Source of the DNA: Gallionella sp.
GTDB taxonomy: Bacteria; Pseudomonadota; Gammaproteobacteria; Burkholderiales; Gallionellaceae
DNA: 64,000 nucleotides
Assembly (NCBI GenBank): GCA_028687575.1
Contig: JAQTZW010000010.1
Coordinates: forward strand, 1-64,000
Reading direction: 5' to 3'
In this document: in pieces, positions 18,208 to 27,767 of the stretch
Position numbering within the stretch: position 1 is the first letter of the stretch
Layout of the letters: the number at the start of each line of letters is the position of its first letter
Program-made: the position numbers and the translations under genes
The notes under the pieces: generated by a model
Seen by the model: the letters and a program-made list of their open reading frames with translations, nothing else
The model's database searches: none
What the model was told of the DNA's origin: nothing

Positions 18208-19029
18208 TCAATCAATGAACAGGTCGCCGAACGGTGCGCTCCCCGGCTCCACCGCATACTGCGCGAAATCCACGACGCCGGCCTCGCGCAGCACGGCCTC
18301 GTCAATGAACAAATTGCCGCTGCAACGCTTAGCCTCGCGCGTCAGGATCACATGGGCCGCGTCGGCCACGATGGCCGGACGGCGCGAGGCTCGCAGGATA
18401 GCCTCGGGAAAATTGAATTCGATCGCGGCAGTGGCGATGGTCGTAGCCGGCCACAAACAATTCGCCGCGATGCCATCTGTCGCAAACTCGCGCGCCAGCC
18501 CCAGCATGACCATGCTCATGCCGTACTTGGACAGAGTGTAGGCCAAGTGCGGCGCGAACCATTTGGCGTCCATATTGAGCGGCGGCGACAGCGTCAGGAT
18601 GTGCGGATTGTCGGAGTGTTTCAAATGCGGGATGCAGGCCTGCGAGGTCAGGAAGGTGGCGCGCATGTTCACGTCCCACATCAGGTCCAACTTCTTGGCC
18701 GGAGTCGCCAGAGTCGGTGTCAGGCTGATCGCGCTGGCGTTGTTGACCAGTATGTCCAGCCCGCCGAAATGCTCCACCGCCTGCGCCACGGCAGCCTGTA
18801 TCGCCGCTTCGTCGCGCACGTCCAGTTGCAGCGCCAGCGCCTGGCCGCCCGCCTCGACCACTTCGGCGGCCACGCTGTGTATCGTGCCGGGCAGTTTGGC
18901 ATGGGGCTCAGCGGTCTTGCCGGTGATCACCACATTGGCACCGTCCCGCGCGCAGCGCAGCGCGATCTCCCGTCCGATGCCGCGCGTCGCTCCGGTGATG
19001 AAGACCGTCCTGCCGCGCAGTCCGCTCAT
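18208..19029 (-). CDS. Short-chain dehydrogenase/reductase, HSDL2-like
   Basis: An SDR of 273 residues. The NAD(P) motif TGATRGIGREIA is at the N-terminus, NNAS follows, and the YxxxK pair is in AYTLSKYGMSM. The stretch preceding it (ILTLSPPLNMDAKWF) is the signature of the HSDL2-like subfamily, where the usual catalytic serine region is replaced by SPPLN. In animals, HSDL2 is peroxisomal and linked to fatty-acid metabolism. The ATG at 19029 overlaps the fadE stop by 4 bp, so the two genes are coupled. The substrate is unknown, presumably an acyl or hydroxyacyl compound. Confidence 0.9.
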   Translation of the reverse strand: MSGLRGRTVFITGATRGIGREIALRCARDGANVVITGKTAEPHAKLPGTIHSVAAEVVEAGGQALALQLDVRDEAAIQAAVAQAVEHFGGLDILVNNASAISLTPTLATPAKKLDLMWDVNMRATFLTSQACIPHLKHSDNPHILTLSPPLNMDAKWFAPHLAYTLSKYGMSMVMLGLAREFATDGIAANCLWPATTIATAAIEFNFPEAILRASRRPAIVADAAHVILTREAKRCSGNLFIDEAVLREAGVVDFAQYAVEPGSAPFGDLFID

Positions 19030-21464
19030 GGGTGTGCAGCCTGCAATTCTTCAGGCGCAAAATCATCCACCATGATGACCTTGCGGCGCAGCGCGTAATC
19101 ACGCTCCAGCAGCAAGGCCTGCCCGGCGGTGATGATGCCGGCATCGCGCGCTTGGGCGATGCGCGGCAACTCCTCCAGTTCCGTCAGCCGGCCTGCCTTG
19201 CGCGCCAGATGCAGTTTTTCCAGCAAGGGTTCGCATTGCAAGGTGCTGGCCAGCGCCGCCTCCAGTGCGCCCACCGGATCGGATTCATCGGTGGGCAGAT
19301 AGATGCCTGCGGTCAGCCGGTCGCGTACCGCACCATGCAGCATCAGCAACGCCGCCAGCTGATGACCCAACTGGTCAGATGGCGGCTGCAGGCATTTACC
19401 CAAGGGGAAGATCATCACCCGCAACAGCAGACGCACCAGCGGATTCGGGAAATTCTGGATCACACCGTCGAAGGCCTGCTGGATCTTGTACAGCGCGTCC
19501 TGTATCGCCCAATGTACCAGCGGCAGATCGGCTTCAGGGCGACCCTCGTCAGCAAACCGCTTGAGCGTCGCCGAGCACAGATAGAGCTGGCTCAGCACGT
19601 CGCCCAGCCGCCCGGAGATTTTCTCGCGCCGCTTCAGCGACCCGCCCAGCGCCGCCATCGCAAGGTCGGCACTCATCGCGAACGCCGATGAAAAACGCGT
19701 CAATTGCTGATAGTAACGCCGCAAAATGACGCCTTCCGGCACCGGAATCAGATGCCCGCCGGTCAGCCCGAACACCAAGCTGCGCGCGGTATTGCTGAGC
19801 GCGAAGCCGACATGACCGAACAGCGCATCGTCGAACAGTTGCAGCGCCTTCTCGCGATCTTGCTCGCGCGTGGCGGCAACTTCCTTTAACACGTAGGGAT
19901 GCGCCCGTATCGCGCCCTGGCCGAAGATCATCAGCGTGCGGGTCAGAATATTCGCCCCCTCGACGGTGATGCCGATAGGGGTTTGCTGGTAGAAGCGCCC
20001 CAGATAATTATCCGGCCCGAGGCTGATACCCTTGCCGCCGTGCACATCCATCGCGTCGTTTATGACGATACGTCCGCGTTCGGTCGCGTGATACTTGATG
20101 ATGGCCGAAACCACCGAGGGTTTCTCGCCCAGATCGACCGCCAGCGCGGTGAAGCGACGCGCGGAATCCACCATGTAGGTATGGGCGGCGATGCGCGCCA
20201 GCGGCTCCTCGACGCCCTCGAACCTGCCTATCGGCAGATTGAACTGCTTGCGCACCCGGCTGTAAGCGCCCGAAGTGCGCGCCGCCAGCTTCATGCCGCC
20301 CGCGCTGCTGGCCGGCAGCGAAATCGAGCGCCCCGCCGCCAGGCATTCCATCAGCATGCGCCAGCCCTGCCCCACGCGCTGCACGCCACCGATGATGTAA
20401 TCGAGCGGGATGAACACGTCGCGACCCTGCGTCGGGCCGTTCAGGAAGGCAGAATTCAGCGGGAAGTGGCGGCGGCCGATCTGCACGCCGGGCGTGTCGG
20501 TGGGAATCAGCGCCAGCGTGATGCCGCGATTGACCGCGCCGCCCAACAGACGCTCCGGGTCATGCAGCTTGAAGGCCAGCCCCAGCAGCGTAGCCTTGGG
20601 TGCCAGTGTGATGTAGCGCTTCTCCCAAGTCAGCCGGATGCCCAGCACGTCTTGCTGCCCGGCGAATTCTCCCTTGCACACCACGCCAAAATCCGGGATC
20701 GCGCCGGCATCCGAACCGGCGAACGGCCCGGTCAGCGCGAAGCACGGCACTTCCTGGCCCTTGGCCAACCGCTGCAGGTATTGGTCTTTTTGCGCCTCGG
20801 TGCCGTAGTGCAGCAGCAACTCGGCCGGCCCCAAGGAGTTCGGCACCATTACCGTCACTGCCGCCGTGCCGCTGCGCGAAGCGACCTTGGCCACCACCGC
20901 AGAATGCGCCTGCGCGGAGAATTCCAGCCCGCCGTAGCGTTTCGGGATGATCATCCCGAAGAAACCCTTGTCCTTGATGAATTGCCAGACCTCAGGCGAT
21001 AAGTCGGCACGCCGGTGGGTGATGTCCCAGTCGTCCAGCATCGCGCAGAGCTGCTCGACCTCGTTGTCCAGAAACGCTTGCTCCGATTCGGAAAGGCCGC
21101 ATTTGGGGAAGGCCAGCAGCCGGTTCCAGTCGGGATGGCCGCTGAACAACTCGCCGTCCCACCACACCGTGCCCGCGTCTATCGCCTCCTGCTCGGTATC
21201 CGAGATCGGCGGCAGTATCTTGCGGAACAGACTCAGGACGGGGCCGCTCACCACATGCCGGCGCACCGTCGGCACGCCGAACAGCAGCGTCACGATGGCA
21301 AGCACGGCATACAGGATCATCAGCGGAGTGCCGGGAAGCCGGGTCTCGATGGCCAACACCACGCTTGTTACCACGATCGCCAACAACCAGCTGCCGATTG
21401 TTGCCCGGAAGAATGCCAGCAGGATGAATACCGCCAGCGCGATCAGGATGGTGAACAAGGTCAT
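19026..21464 (-). CDS. fadE: Acyl-CoA dehydrogenase, FadE type
   Basis: A large acyl-CoA dehydrogenase of 812 residues, close to the 814 of E. coli FadE and far above the roughly 380 of ordinary family members. Two N-terminal hydrophobic helices (residues about 3-45 and 50-62) suggest membrane attachment. The flavoprotein core has PKRYGGLEFSAQAHS, ALTGPFAGSDAGAIPDFG and AMDVHGGKGISLG. It catalyses the first, FAD-dependent step of beta-oxidation, passing electrons to the quinone pool. It heads the fad block, and the SDR gene overlaps its end. Confidence 0.94.
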   Translation of the reverse strand: MTLFTILIALAVFILLAFFRATIGSWLLAIVVTSVVLAIETRLPGTPLMILYAVLAIVTLLFGVPTVRRHVVSGPVLSLFRKILPPISDTEQEAIDAGTVWWDGELFSGHPDWNRLLAFPKCGLSESEQAFLDNEVEQLCAMLDDWDITHRRADLSPEVWQFIKDKGFFGMIIPKRYGGLEFSAQAHSAVVAKVASRSGTAAVTVMVPNSLGPAELLLHYGTEAQKDQYLQRLAKGQEVPCFALTGPFAGSDAGAIPDFGVVCKGEFAGQQDVLGIRLTWEKRYITLAPKATLLGLAFKLHDPERLLGGAVNRGITLALIPTDTPGVQIGRRHFPLNSAFLNGPTQGRDVFIPLDYIIGGVQRVGQGWRMLMECLAAGRSISLPASSAGGMKLAARTSGAYSRVRKQFNLPIGRFEGVEEPLARIAAHTYMVDSARRFTALAVDLGEKPSVVSAIIKYHATERGRIVINDAMDVHGGKGISLGPDNYLGRFYQQTPIGITVEGANILTRTLMIFGQGAIRAHPYVLKEVAATREQDREKALQLFDDALFGHVGFALSNTARSLVFGLTGGHLIPVPEGVILRRYYQQLTRFSSAFAMSADLAMAALGGSLKRREKISGRLGDVLSQLYLCSATLKRFADEGRPEADLPLVHWAIQDALYKIQQAFDGVIQNFPNPLVRLLLRVMIFPLGKCLQPPSDQLGHQLAALLMLHGAVRDRLTAGIYLPTDESDPVGALEAALASTLQCEPLLEKLHLARKAGRLTELEELPRIAQARDAGIITAGQALLLERDYALRRKVIMVDDFAPEELQAAHP

Positions 21465-21559
21465 CGGCTACGCCTCCCGGATTTGGATATTATTTTTCGA
21501 GCCGTACTCTAACGCGAGATGGCGAACAGCACAACACCGCAGCACTCCTGCCCCCCGGA

Positions 21560-22921
21560 TCAGCGGAATCGCTCCACCGCCTGTTCGACCCGCTCCACCG
21601 CGATGATCTCGATGCCTTCGATCGGATGACGGGGTGCGTTGGCCTTGGGAATGACGGCCTGCGTGAAGCCCAGTTTGGCGGCTTCCTTCAGGCGCTCCTG
21701 ACCGCGCTGCACCGGACGCACTTCGCCGGCCAGCCCGACCTCGCCGAACACCACCAGCTTCTCCGGCAGCGGCTGGTTGCGCAAGCTCGACACCATCGCC
21801 AGAATCACCGCCAGATCGGCACCCGGCTCGGTGATCTTCACGCCGCCCACCGCATTGATGAACACATCCTGATCGAAACAGGCGATGCCGGCGTGGCGGT
21901 GCAGCACCGCCAGCAGCATCGCCAGCCGGTTCTGCTCCAGCCCCAGCGACAGGCGCTTGACGTTGGGGCTGTGCGATTCGTCCAGCAGCGCCTGTATCTC
22001 CACCAGCAACGGGCGCGAGCCTTCCTGAGTGACCATCACGCAGGAACCGGCCACCTGCTGACCGTGCTGCGACAAAAACAGCGCCGACGGGTTGCTGACC
22101 TCGCGCAGGCCGCGCTCGGTCATCGCGAACACGCCCAGCTCGTTGACCGCGCCGAAGCGGTTCTTGAAGGCGCGGATCAGCCGAAAGCTGGAATGCGTGT
22201 CGCCCTCGAAATACAGCACGGTGTCCACGATATGTTCCAGCACGCGCGGGCCGGCCAGCGCGCCCTCCTTGGTGACGTGGCCGACCAGAATGATGGTGAT
22301 GTTTTGGCTCTTGGCGATGCGTGTCAGCTGGGCAGCGCACTCGCGCACCTGCGCCACCGAGCCGGGCGCTGAGGTAAGTTGTTCGGAATAGATGGTCTGG
22401 ATGGAATCCATCACCACCACGTCGGGCTTGTCGGCGGCGATGGTCGCCTGAATGCGTTCCAGCTGAATTTCCGGCAGCAGCCGCAGGTTGCGCGCATCCA
22501 GCGCCAGCCGTCTGGCGCGCAGTGCGATCTGCTGCGACGACTCCTCACCGCTGACATACAGGGTGTTCTGCCGCTGCGCCAGATGCGCCAGCACCTGCAA
22601 CAGCAGCGTGGACTTGCCGATGCCGGGGTCGCCGCCGATCAGCACCACCGCGCCCTGCACCAGTCCGCCGCCCAGCACCCGGTCAAATTCCGCGATGCCA
22701 GTGGGCGTGCGCGGCACTTCCTCCGCCTCTACCTCGGAAAGCCGCTGCACCCGACCATCCGCCGCCAGCGCGTTGAAGCGGTTGCCACCCTTGGCGGTCG
22801 GTGTTTCCGCCACCGACTCGACCAGCGTGTTCCACTCCATGCAATGCGGACACTGCCCCTGCCACTTGGCCGTCTGCCCGCCGCACTCGGTACAGGAATA
22901 AATCGTCTTCGCCTTTGCCAT
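21560..22921 (-). CDS. radA: DNA repair protein RadA
   Basis: A protein of 453 residues. An N-terminal four-cysteine zinc finger (CTECGGQTAKWQGQCPHC), a RecA-like ATPase with Walker A GGDPGIGKSTLL, the RadA-specific KNRFGAVNELGVF motif and a C-terminal Lon-protease-like domain are all present and full length. RadA is a branch-migration helicase acting in recombinational repair. The gene stands alone on the minus strand between fadE and yaiI. Confidence 0.97.
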   Translation of the reverse strand: MAKAKTIYSCTECGGQTAKWQGQCPHCMEWNTLVESVAETPTAKGGNRFNALAADGRVQRLSEVEAEEVPRTPTGIAEFDRVLGGGLVQGAVVLIGGDPGIGKSTLLLQVLAHLAQRQNTLYVSGEESSQQIALRARRLALDARNLRLLPEIQLERIQATIAADKPDVVVMDSIQTIYSEQLTSAPGSVAQVRECAAQLTRIAKSQNITIILVGHVTKEGALAGPRVLEHIVDTVLYFEGDTHSSFRLIRAFKNRFGAVNELGVFAMTERGLREVSNPSALFLSQHGQQVAGSCVMVTQEGSRPLLVEIQALLDESHSPNVKRLSLGLEQNRLAMLLAVLHRHAGIACFDQDVFINAVGGVKITEPGADLAVILAMVSSLRNQPLPEKLVVFGEVGLAGEVRPVQRGQERLKEAAKLGFTQAVIPKANAPRHPIEGIEIIAVERVEQAVERFR

Positions 22922-23011
22922 GCTTGCCTTTATAAGATCACTATGGAAAATCGAAACATCGCGACTTTCCGGTCAGAAGATTCTTGCACAATTCAACAGT
23001 CAAGGCAGCCT

Positions 23012-23467
23012 CTAGCGCGACTGCCCGTGCTTGGCCAGCCACTTGTCCAGCTGGTTGGCAAATATCTGGCGGTCGCGCGGACTCAGCGCCGGCGGGCCGC
23101 CGGTCTCCACGCCGCTGGCGCGCAGGGTGTCCATGAAATCGCGCATGTTCAAGCGTTCGCGTATGGTGTCCGGGGTATAGAACTCGCCGCGCGGGTTGAG
23201 CGCATGTCCGCCGCGTTCGATCACCTGCGCGGCCAGAGGAATGTCGGCGGTAATGACCAGATCGCCTGGCGTGACCAGCTCGGCAATCTTGTTGTCCGCC
23301 ACATCGAACCCGGCTGGCACTTGCATCGCGCTGATGAAACGCGACGGCGGGTGATGCAGCAGCCGGTTCGCCACCAGCGTCAGCGGTATCTGCTGCCGTT
23401 CCGCCGCGCGGAACAGGATGTCCTTGATGACTTTCGGACAGGCGTCGGCATCCACATAGATTTGCAT
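23012..23467 (-). CDS. yaiI: YaiI/YqxD family protein (DUF188)
   Basis: A protein of 151 residues starting [18 protein letters not shown], the PIN-like N-terminus of the YaiI/YqxD family, with later motifs [25 protein letters not shown] and a C-terminal [12 protein letters not shown]. The fold suggests a nuclease-like domain but no function is established. It is a single gene between radA and the divergent helicase gene. Confidence 0.93.
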   Translation of the reverse strand: MQIYVDADACPKVIKDILFRAAERQQIPLTLVANRLLHHPPSRFISAMQVPAGFDVADNKIAELVTPGDLVITADIPLAAQVIERGGHALNPRGEFYTPDTIRERLNMRDFMDTLRASGVETGGPPALSPRDRQIFANQLDKWLAKHGQSR

Positions 23468-23603
23468 GGTTTGAAGTTTCCTGTCGGTTGGATAGCCGGG
23501 TTGCGGTCAAAAATTTCAATTCGCACACTGCCCGCCATGGCATTCGCGTAAAATCGCCCCGCACTATAGCCACGCCATTGCCGAAAATCCACCGCTTACG
23601 CCC

Positions 23604-23609
23604 TATATT
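23604..23609 (+). promoter_or_regulatory. Possible -10 element of the DinG-type helicase gene
   Basis: TATATT lies only 9 bases before the GTG start codon and no ribosome-binding site is visible between them. If this is the -10 box, the mRNA would be almost leaderless. No good -35 hexamer is seen at the usual distance. Confidence 0.3.
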
Positions 23610-23618
23610 TATCCCATC

Positions 23619-25571
23619 GTGTCCGAAATCGAACGTTTCTTCTCCGAACAAAGTCCGCTCGCCAGTGAGGTGGACACCTTCCGCCCGCGCGTGCAGCAGC
23701 GCGAGATGGCGCTGGCGGTGGCCGAAGCGATCCGCGACAACGCGATTCTGGTGGCGGAGGCCGGCACCGGCACCGGCAAGACCTTCGCCTATCTGGTGCC
23801 GGCGCTGCTCAAGGGCGGCAAGGTGATCATTTCCACCGGCACCAAAAACCTGCAAGACCAGTTGTTCCAGAAAGACCTGCCGCGCGTGCGCGACGCACTC
23901 AAGGCGCCGGTCTCCATCGCGCTGCTCAAGGGCCGCGCCAACTACGTGTGCCACTACCATCTGGAGCGCGCATCCCAGGAGGGCCGCTTCGCCAGCCGCG
24001 AGGACATCCGCCATCTGGGCAAGATCAAGCGCTATGCCGCCACCAGCGATTCGGGCGACAAGAGCTTTCTGGCCGACGTGCCGGAGAATGCGCCGGTCTG
24101 GTTCCAGGTGACTTCGACACGCGACAACTGTCTGGGGCAGGAATGCCCGAACCACAAGGAATGCTTCGTGCTCAAGGCGCGCACCGAGGCGATGCAGGCC
24201 GACATCGTGGTGGTCAACCACCACCTGTTTTTCGCCGACGTGATGCTCAAGGACGAGGGTGTGGCCGAGTTGCTGCCCGCCTGCAACACGGTGATCTTCG
24301 ACGAAGCACACCAGTTGCCGGAAACCGCCAGCCTGTTCTTCGGCGAGAACCTGTCCACCTCGCAATTGCTCGATCTGGCGCTGGATGCGCGCATGGAGGC
24401 GCTAACCTCGGCCAAGGATTTCGCACCGCTGCCCAAGGCCTGCGACGAACTCGACCGCGCCGCGCGCGACCTGCGACTGGTGTTCAAGAAGGAAGGCCGC
24501 ATGCCGGCGGTGGCGACCGAAGACTTCAAGGAATTCGCCCCGGCGATCGGAAAGCTGGCTGAAAAACTGACGCAACTGGCCGGGCTATTGGAAAAACAGG
24601 CTGAACGCAGCGAAGGGCTGGAGAACTGCTGGCAACGGGCGCAGGCGCTGGGACAGCAACTGAAGCAATGGCAGACCGACGACACGCCCGACCAGGTGCG
24701 CTGGCTGGAAGTATTCCATCACTCGCTGCAACTCAATACCACGCCGCTGTCCATCGCGGAGATCTTCCAGAAGCAGATCGGCGGCCATGCACGCGCTTGG
24801 ATCTTCACCTCGGCGACGCTGGCGGTGAAGCAGGATTTCTCGCATTACCAACAGGAGATGGGCTTGCTCGACGCCCGCACCGCCTGCTGGGACAGCCCGT
24901 TCGACTACCCAAGCCAGGCGCTGCTGTATGTGCCGTCCGACCTGCCGGAACCGAATAGCCAGGGCTACACCGAAGCGGTGGTGCAGGCCGCGCTGCCGAT
25001 GCTGGAAGCCAGCCGGGGCCGCGCCTTTTTGCTGTTCACCAGCCTGCGCGCGATGCAGCGCGCCCACGAGATACTCGTTGAAGAGTTCGAACGGCGCGGC
25101 TGGGACTACCCGCTGATGCTGCAAGGCGAAGGTTCGCGCAACGAACTGCTGGCGCGCTTCCGCGAACACGGCAACGCGGTGCTGTTGGGCAGCCAGTCGT
25201 TCTGGGAAGGGGTGGACGTGCGCGGTGAAGCGCTGTCGCTGGTAATCATAGACAAGCTGCCGTTCGCCCCGCCGGACGACCCGGTGCTGGCGGCGCGCAT
25301 CGCGCAAATCGCCAAACAGGGACGCAACGCCTTCATGGAGTACCAGTTGCCGCGCACCATCATCACCTTGAAGCAGGGCGCGGGCCGGTTGATCCGCGAC
25401 GAGAACGACCGGGGCGTGCTGATGATCTGCGACCCGCGCATCATCACCAAACAGTATGGCCGCCGCATCTGGCAAAGCCTGCCGCCGATGAAACGCACCC
25501 GCGTCGAGGCCGAGGCGGTGGCGTTCTTCGCGGCGTCTGGCGCGGAGCAGGACGAAGCCGCGCCCGAGTAG
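23619..25571 (+). CDS. dinG: ATP-dependent DNA helicase, DinG/YoaA type (XPD-like, iron-sulfur)
   Basis: A superfamily 2 helicase of 650 residues. Walker A is VAEAGTGTGKTFAYL, Walker B/DEAH is VIFDEAHQLPE, and the C-terminal domain has QGAGRLIRDENDRGVL. Cysteines in NYVCHYHLE, DNCLGQECPNHKECF fit the four-cysteine iron-sulfur cluster of XPD/DinG/YoaA. It unwinds forked DNA or R-loops in repair. The apparent start is a GTG without a clear ribosome site; the next in-frame Met (about residue 30) would cut into conserved sequence. Length and sequence fit the shorter YoaA branch as well as DinG. Confidence 0.92.
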   Translation: MSEIERFFSEQSPLASEVDTFRPRVQQREMALAVAEAIRDNAILVAEAGTGTGKTFAYLVPALLKGGKVIISTGTKNLQDQLFQKDLPRVRDALKAPVSIALLKGRANYVCHYHLERASQEGRFASREDIRHLGKIKRYAATSDSGDKSFLADVPENAPVWFQVTSTRDNCLGQECPNHKECFVLKARTEAMQADIVVVNHHLFFADVMLKDEGVAELLPACNTVIFDEAHQLPETASLFFGENLSTSQLLDLALDARMEALTSAKDFAPLPKACDELDRAARDLRLVFKKEGRMPAVATEDFKEFAPAIGKLAEKLTQLAGLLEKQAERSEGLENCWQRAQALGQQLKQWQTDDTPDQVRWLEVFHHSLQLNTTPLSIAEIFQKQIGGHARAWIFTSATLAVKQDFSHYQQEMGLLDARTACWDSPFDYPSQALLYVPSDLPEPNSQGYTEAVVQAALPMLEASRGRAFLLFTSLRAMQRAHEILVEEFERRGWDYPLMLQGEGSRNELLARFREHGNAVLLGSQSFWEGVDVRGEALSLVIIDKLPFAPPDDPVLAARIAQIAKQGRNAFMEYQLPRTIITLKQGAGRLIRDENDRGVLMICDPRIITKQYGRRIWQSLPPMKRTRVEAEAVAFFAASGAEQDEAAPE

Positions 25572-25574
25572 GCG

Positions 25575-26873
25575 CTAGCGCGGCAACACCAGCATTGCTG
25601 CCAGCCCGCCGCCGTCGCGCCCGTCCAGCCGGAATTCGCCGTGATGCAGCCGGGCGGCCCGTTCCACGATGGCCAGCCCCAATCCCGAGCCGGTCACGTC
25701 GCTGCGCGCCGCATCCAGCCGGACGAAGGGACGTTTGACCGCATCGCGTCTGTCCTCCGCGATGCCCGGCCCCCGGTCCAGCACCGCCAGCGTCACCCGG
25801 CCCGCCTCTTCCCGCAGCTGCACCGTGATGTCGCCGCCGCCGTACTTGATGGCGTTATCCAGCAGGTTGGCCAGCGCCCGCCCCAGCAGCACGGGCCGCA
25901 CGACCATAGCCGGCACGGCTTTCAAGTCGAGTCGCAACGCGCTGGCTGCCGGCGAGAAACGCTGTGCCACCTCGCTGACCAGCGCGGCAACATCGGCTTC
26001 CACGGCGGCCTCGTTGCCGTCCAGCCGCGCAAAATCGAGGAACTGGCCGATCACCGCATCCATCTGCTCCACATCCAGTATCAGGCCGTCGCGCAAAAAC
26101 GCATCGCCGCTCATCTCGGCGGCCAGCCGCACCCGGGACAGCGGCGTGCGCAGATCGTGCGAGATGCCGGCCAGCACCAGCGCGCGCTCCCGCTCATTGG
26201 CTGCCAAGTCGGCGGACATCTGATTGAAGGCAGCCGACACGGCGATCACTTCCTGCACGCCCTGCTCGGGGAGCTTGTCGGGCATCTCGCCCTGCCCCAC
26301 CTTGCGCGCCGCCTGCGCCAGCCGTTTCAGCGGCGCGGCGACCTGACGCGCAATGAGGAACGCCCCCAGCAGCGATAGCACCAGCACCATGCCGCCCCAC
26401 GCCAGCAACACCTGGGAGAAAGGATGTTCGACGCGCTCGCGCGGCAAGGCCAGCCAGAATTCCTCGTCGCCAATGAAGAAACTCACCCACAGCGCCTCGA
26501 CGCCGTTGCGCTCCGAGGCGAAGCGCGTGCGCCGGTCCAGACTGTGCCGCACCCGCTCGACCATCTGGCGCAGTTCCGGCGGATGCTCAGGCAGCGGCTG
26601 CAACTCATCGCGGCTGTCGGCAAGCTGCACCTGCAGCCCCTCGGAATCGGCCAGTTCGGCCAGCAGCGCGCCGCGCCATTCCGGTGCGGACGACAGCACG
26701 GCGGCGCGGGTCAGGTTGACCACCGACACCACCAGTTGCGCCATCTGTTTGGTGCGCGGCTCCTGCTGGGCATGGATGAAAACCGCCAGCGAAGTCAGCA
26801 GCGTGACCACCGTCAGCACGACGATCAGCCAGAAGGCGCGCGACAACAGGGATTGCGGCTGCAAGCGTTTCAT
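25575..26873 (-). CDS. envZ: Osmosensor-type histidine kinase EnvZ
   Basis: A membrane kinase of about 432 residues. Transmembrane helices near the N-terminus and about residue 150 enclose a periplasmic domain, followed by HAMP, HisKA with the phospho-His in ISHDLRTPLSRVR, and an HATPase (NLLDNAIKYG, DRGPGI, GSGLGLAI). The ATG at 26873 overlaps the TGA of ompR (ATGA), giving the classic ompR-envZ coupled pair. Its 3' end is only 3 bp from that of the convergent helicase gene, and the GCGCTAGCGC palindrome spans the join. Confidence 0.92.
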   Translation of the reverse strand: MKRLQPQSLLSRAFWLIVVLTVVTLLTSLAVFIHAQQEPRTKQMAQLVVSVVNLTRAAVLSSAPEWRGALLAELADSEGLQVQLADSRDELQPLPEHPPELRQMVERVRHSLDRRTRFASERNGVEALWVSFFIGDEEFWLALPRERVEHPFSQVLLAWGGMVLVLSLLGAFLIARQVAAPLKRLAQAARKVGQGEMPDKLPEQGVQEVIAVSAAFNQMSADLAANERERALVLAGISHDLRTPLSRVRLAAEMSGDAFLRDGLILDVEQMDAVIGQFLDFARLDGNEAAVEADVAALVSEVAQRFSPAASALRLDLKAVPAMVVRPVLLGRALANLLDNAIKYGGGDITVQLREEAGRVTLAVLDRGPGIAEDRRDAVKRPFVRLDAARSDVTGSGLGLAIVERAARLHHGEFRLDGRDGGGLAAMLVLPR

Positions 26874-27589
26874 GCCTTGACGCCATCCGGCACGAACACA
26901 TAACCGTGTCCCCACACCGTCTGGATGAAGCGCGGTTTGGACACATTGGATTCGACCAGTTTGCGCAGCCGCGATACCTGCACGTCTATCGCTCGGTCGA
27001 ACGGGTCATGTTCGCGCCCCCGCGCCAACTCCATCAACTTGTCGCGCGATAGCGGCTGGCGGGGATGCGCCACCAGCGCCTTGAGCAGCGCGAATTCGCC
27101 GGTGGTGAGCGGCAACGGCTGGCCTGCCCTGAACAGCTGACGGGTGCCGAGATTCAGTTCGCAGTCGCCGAAGGTCACGGTGCGTTCCTCGCTGTCCGGC
27201 GCGCCTATCGCCTGATTGCCCTTGCGCCGCAGCACCGCATTGATGCGCGCCACCAGTTCGCGCGGATTGAACGGTTTGGGCAGGTAATCGTCCGCCCCCA
27301 TTTCCAGCCCGATGATGCGATCCACCTCGTCGCCCCGGGCGGTCAACAGGATCACCGGCACTTGTTCGCCCGCCGCGCGCAACCGACGCAAAATCGCCAG
27401 TCCGTCCTCGCCGGGCAACATCAAATCCAGCACCAGCAATTGGTAGCGATTGAGCTGCAAAGCTCGGTCCAGCGCTGCGCCATCACCGACCGCCTTTACG
27501 CTAAAACCTTGTTCGCCCAGATAGCGCAGCAGCAATTCACGCAGCCGCGCGTCGTCATCTATGATCAGAATGCGTTGTGAGTTTTCCAT
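26870..27589 (-). CDS. ompR: Response regulator OmpR
   Basis: An OmpR-family regulator of 239 residues. The receiver domain has LLVLDLMLPGEDG (phospho-Asp) and the KPF switch lysine; the winged-helix domain ends FIQTVWGHGYVFVPDG, almost identical to enterobacterial OmpR. It binds DNA when phosphorylated by EnvZ and controls envelope genes. The ATG at 27589 is the start because the receiver domain begins immediately after it. A repeat-rich exported protein gene is divergent, 178 bp away. Confidence 0.95.
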   Translation of the reverse strand: MENSQRILIIDDDARLRELLLRYLGEQGFSVKAVGDGAALDRALQLNRYQLLVLDLMLPGEDGLAILRRLRAAGEQVPVILLTARGDEVDRIIGLEMGADDYLPKPFNPRELVARINAVLRRKGNQAIGAPDSEERTVTFGDCELNLGTRQLFRAGQPLPLTTGEFALLKALVAHPRQPLSRDKLMELARGREHDPFDRAIDVQVSRLRKLVESNVSKPRFIQTVWGHGYVFVPDGVKA

Positions 27590-27767
27590 GGCGGCATGAT
27601 AAACGCCCTGCCGCCGCATTCTGTAAAAAATTGTGTCGCGGACACCAACCTTGAAACATCCCGTTACAACTTGGCGTGCACCGCTCACATTTTTATTACA
27701 CTTCGGCACTACTATGATCACCAGCCCAACAAGGCGACACGTTCAACCAGCCATAAGGAGAGCCACC
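27590..27767. promoter_or_regulatory. Divergent regulatory region between ompR and the LTPEQR-repeat gene
   Basis: This 178-bp interval must hold both promoters. It contains TTGAAACATCCCGTTACAAC (27651-27670), which resembles an OmpR site (AAACAT plus a direct TTACA-like element), a GTGTCGCGGACAC inverted repeat at 27633-27645, and for the plus strand TTGGCG (27671) 17 bases from TATTAC (27694). Site assignments are by eye and tentative. Confidence 0.35.
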
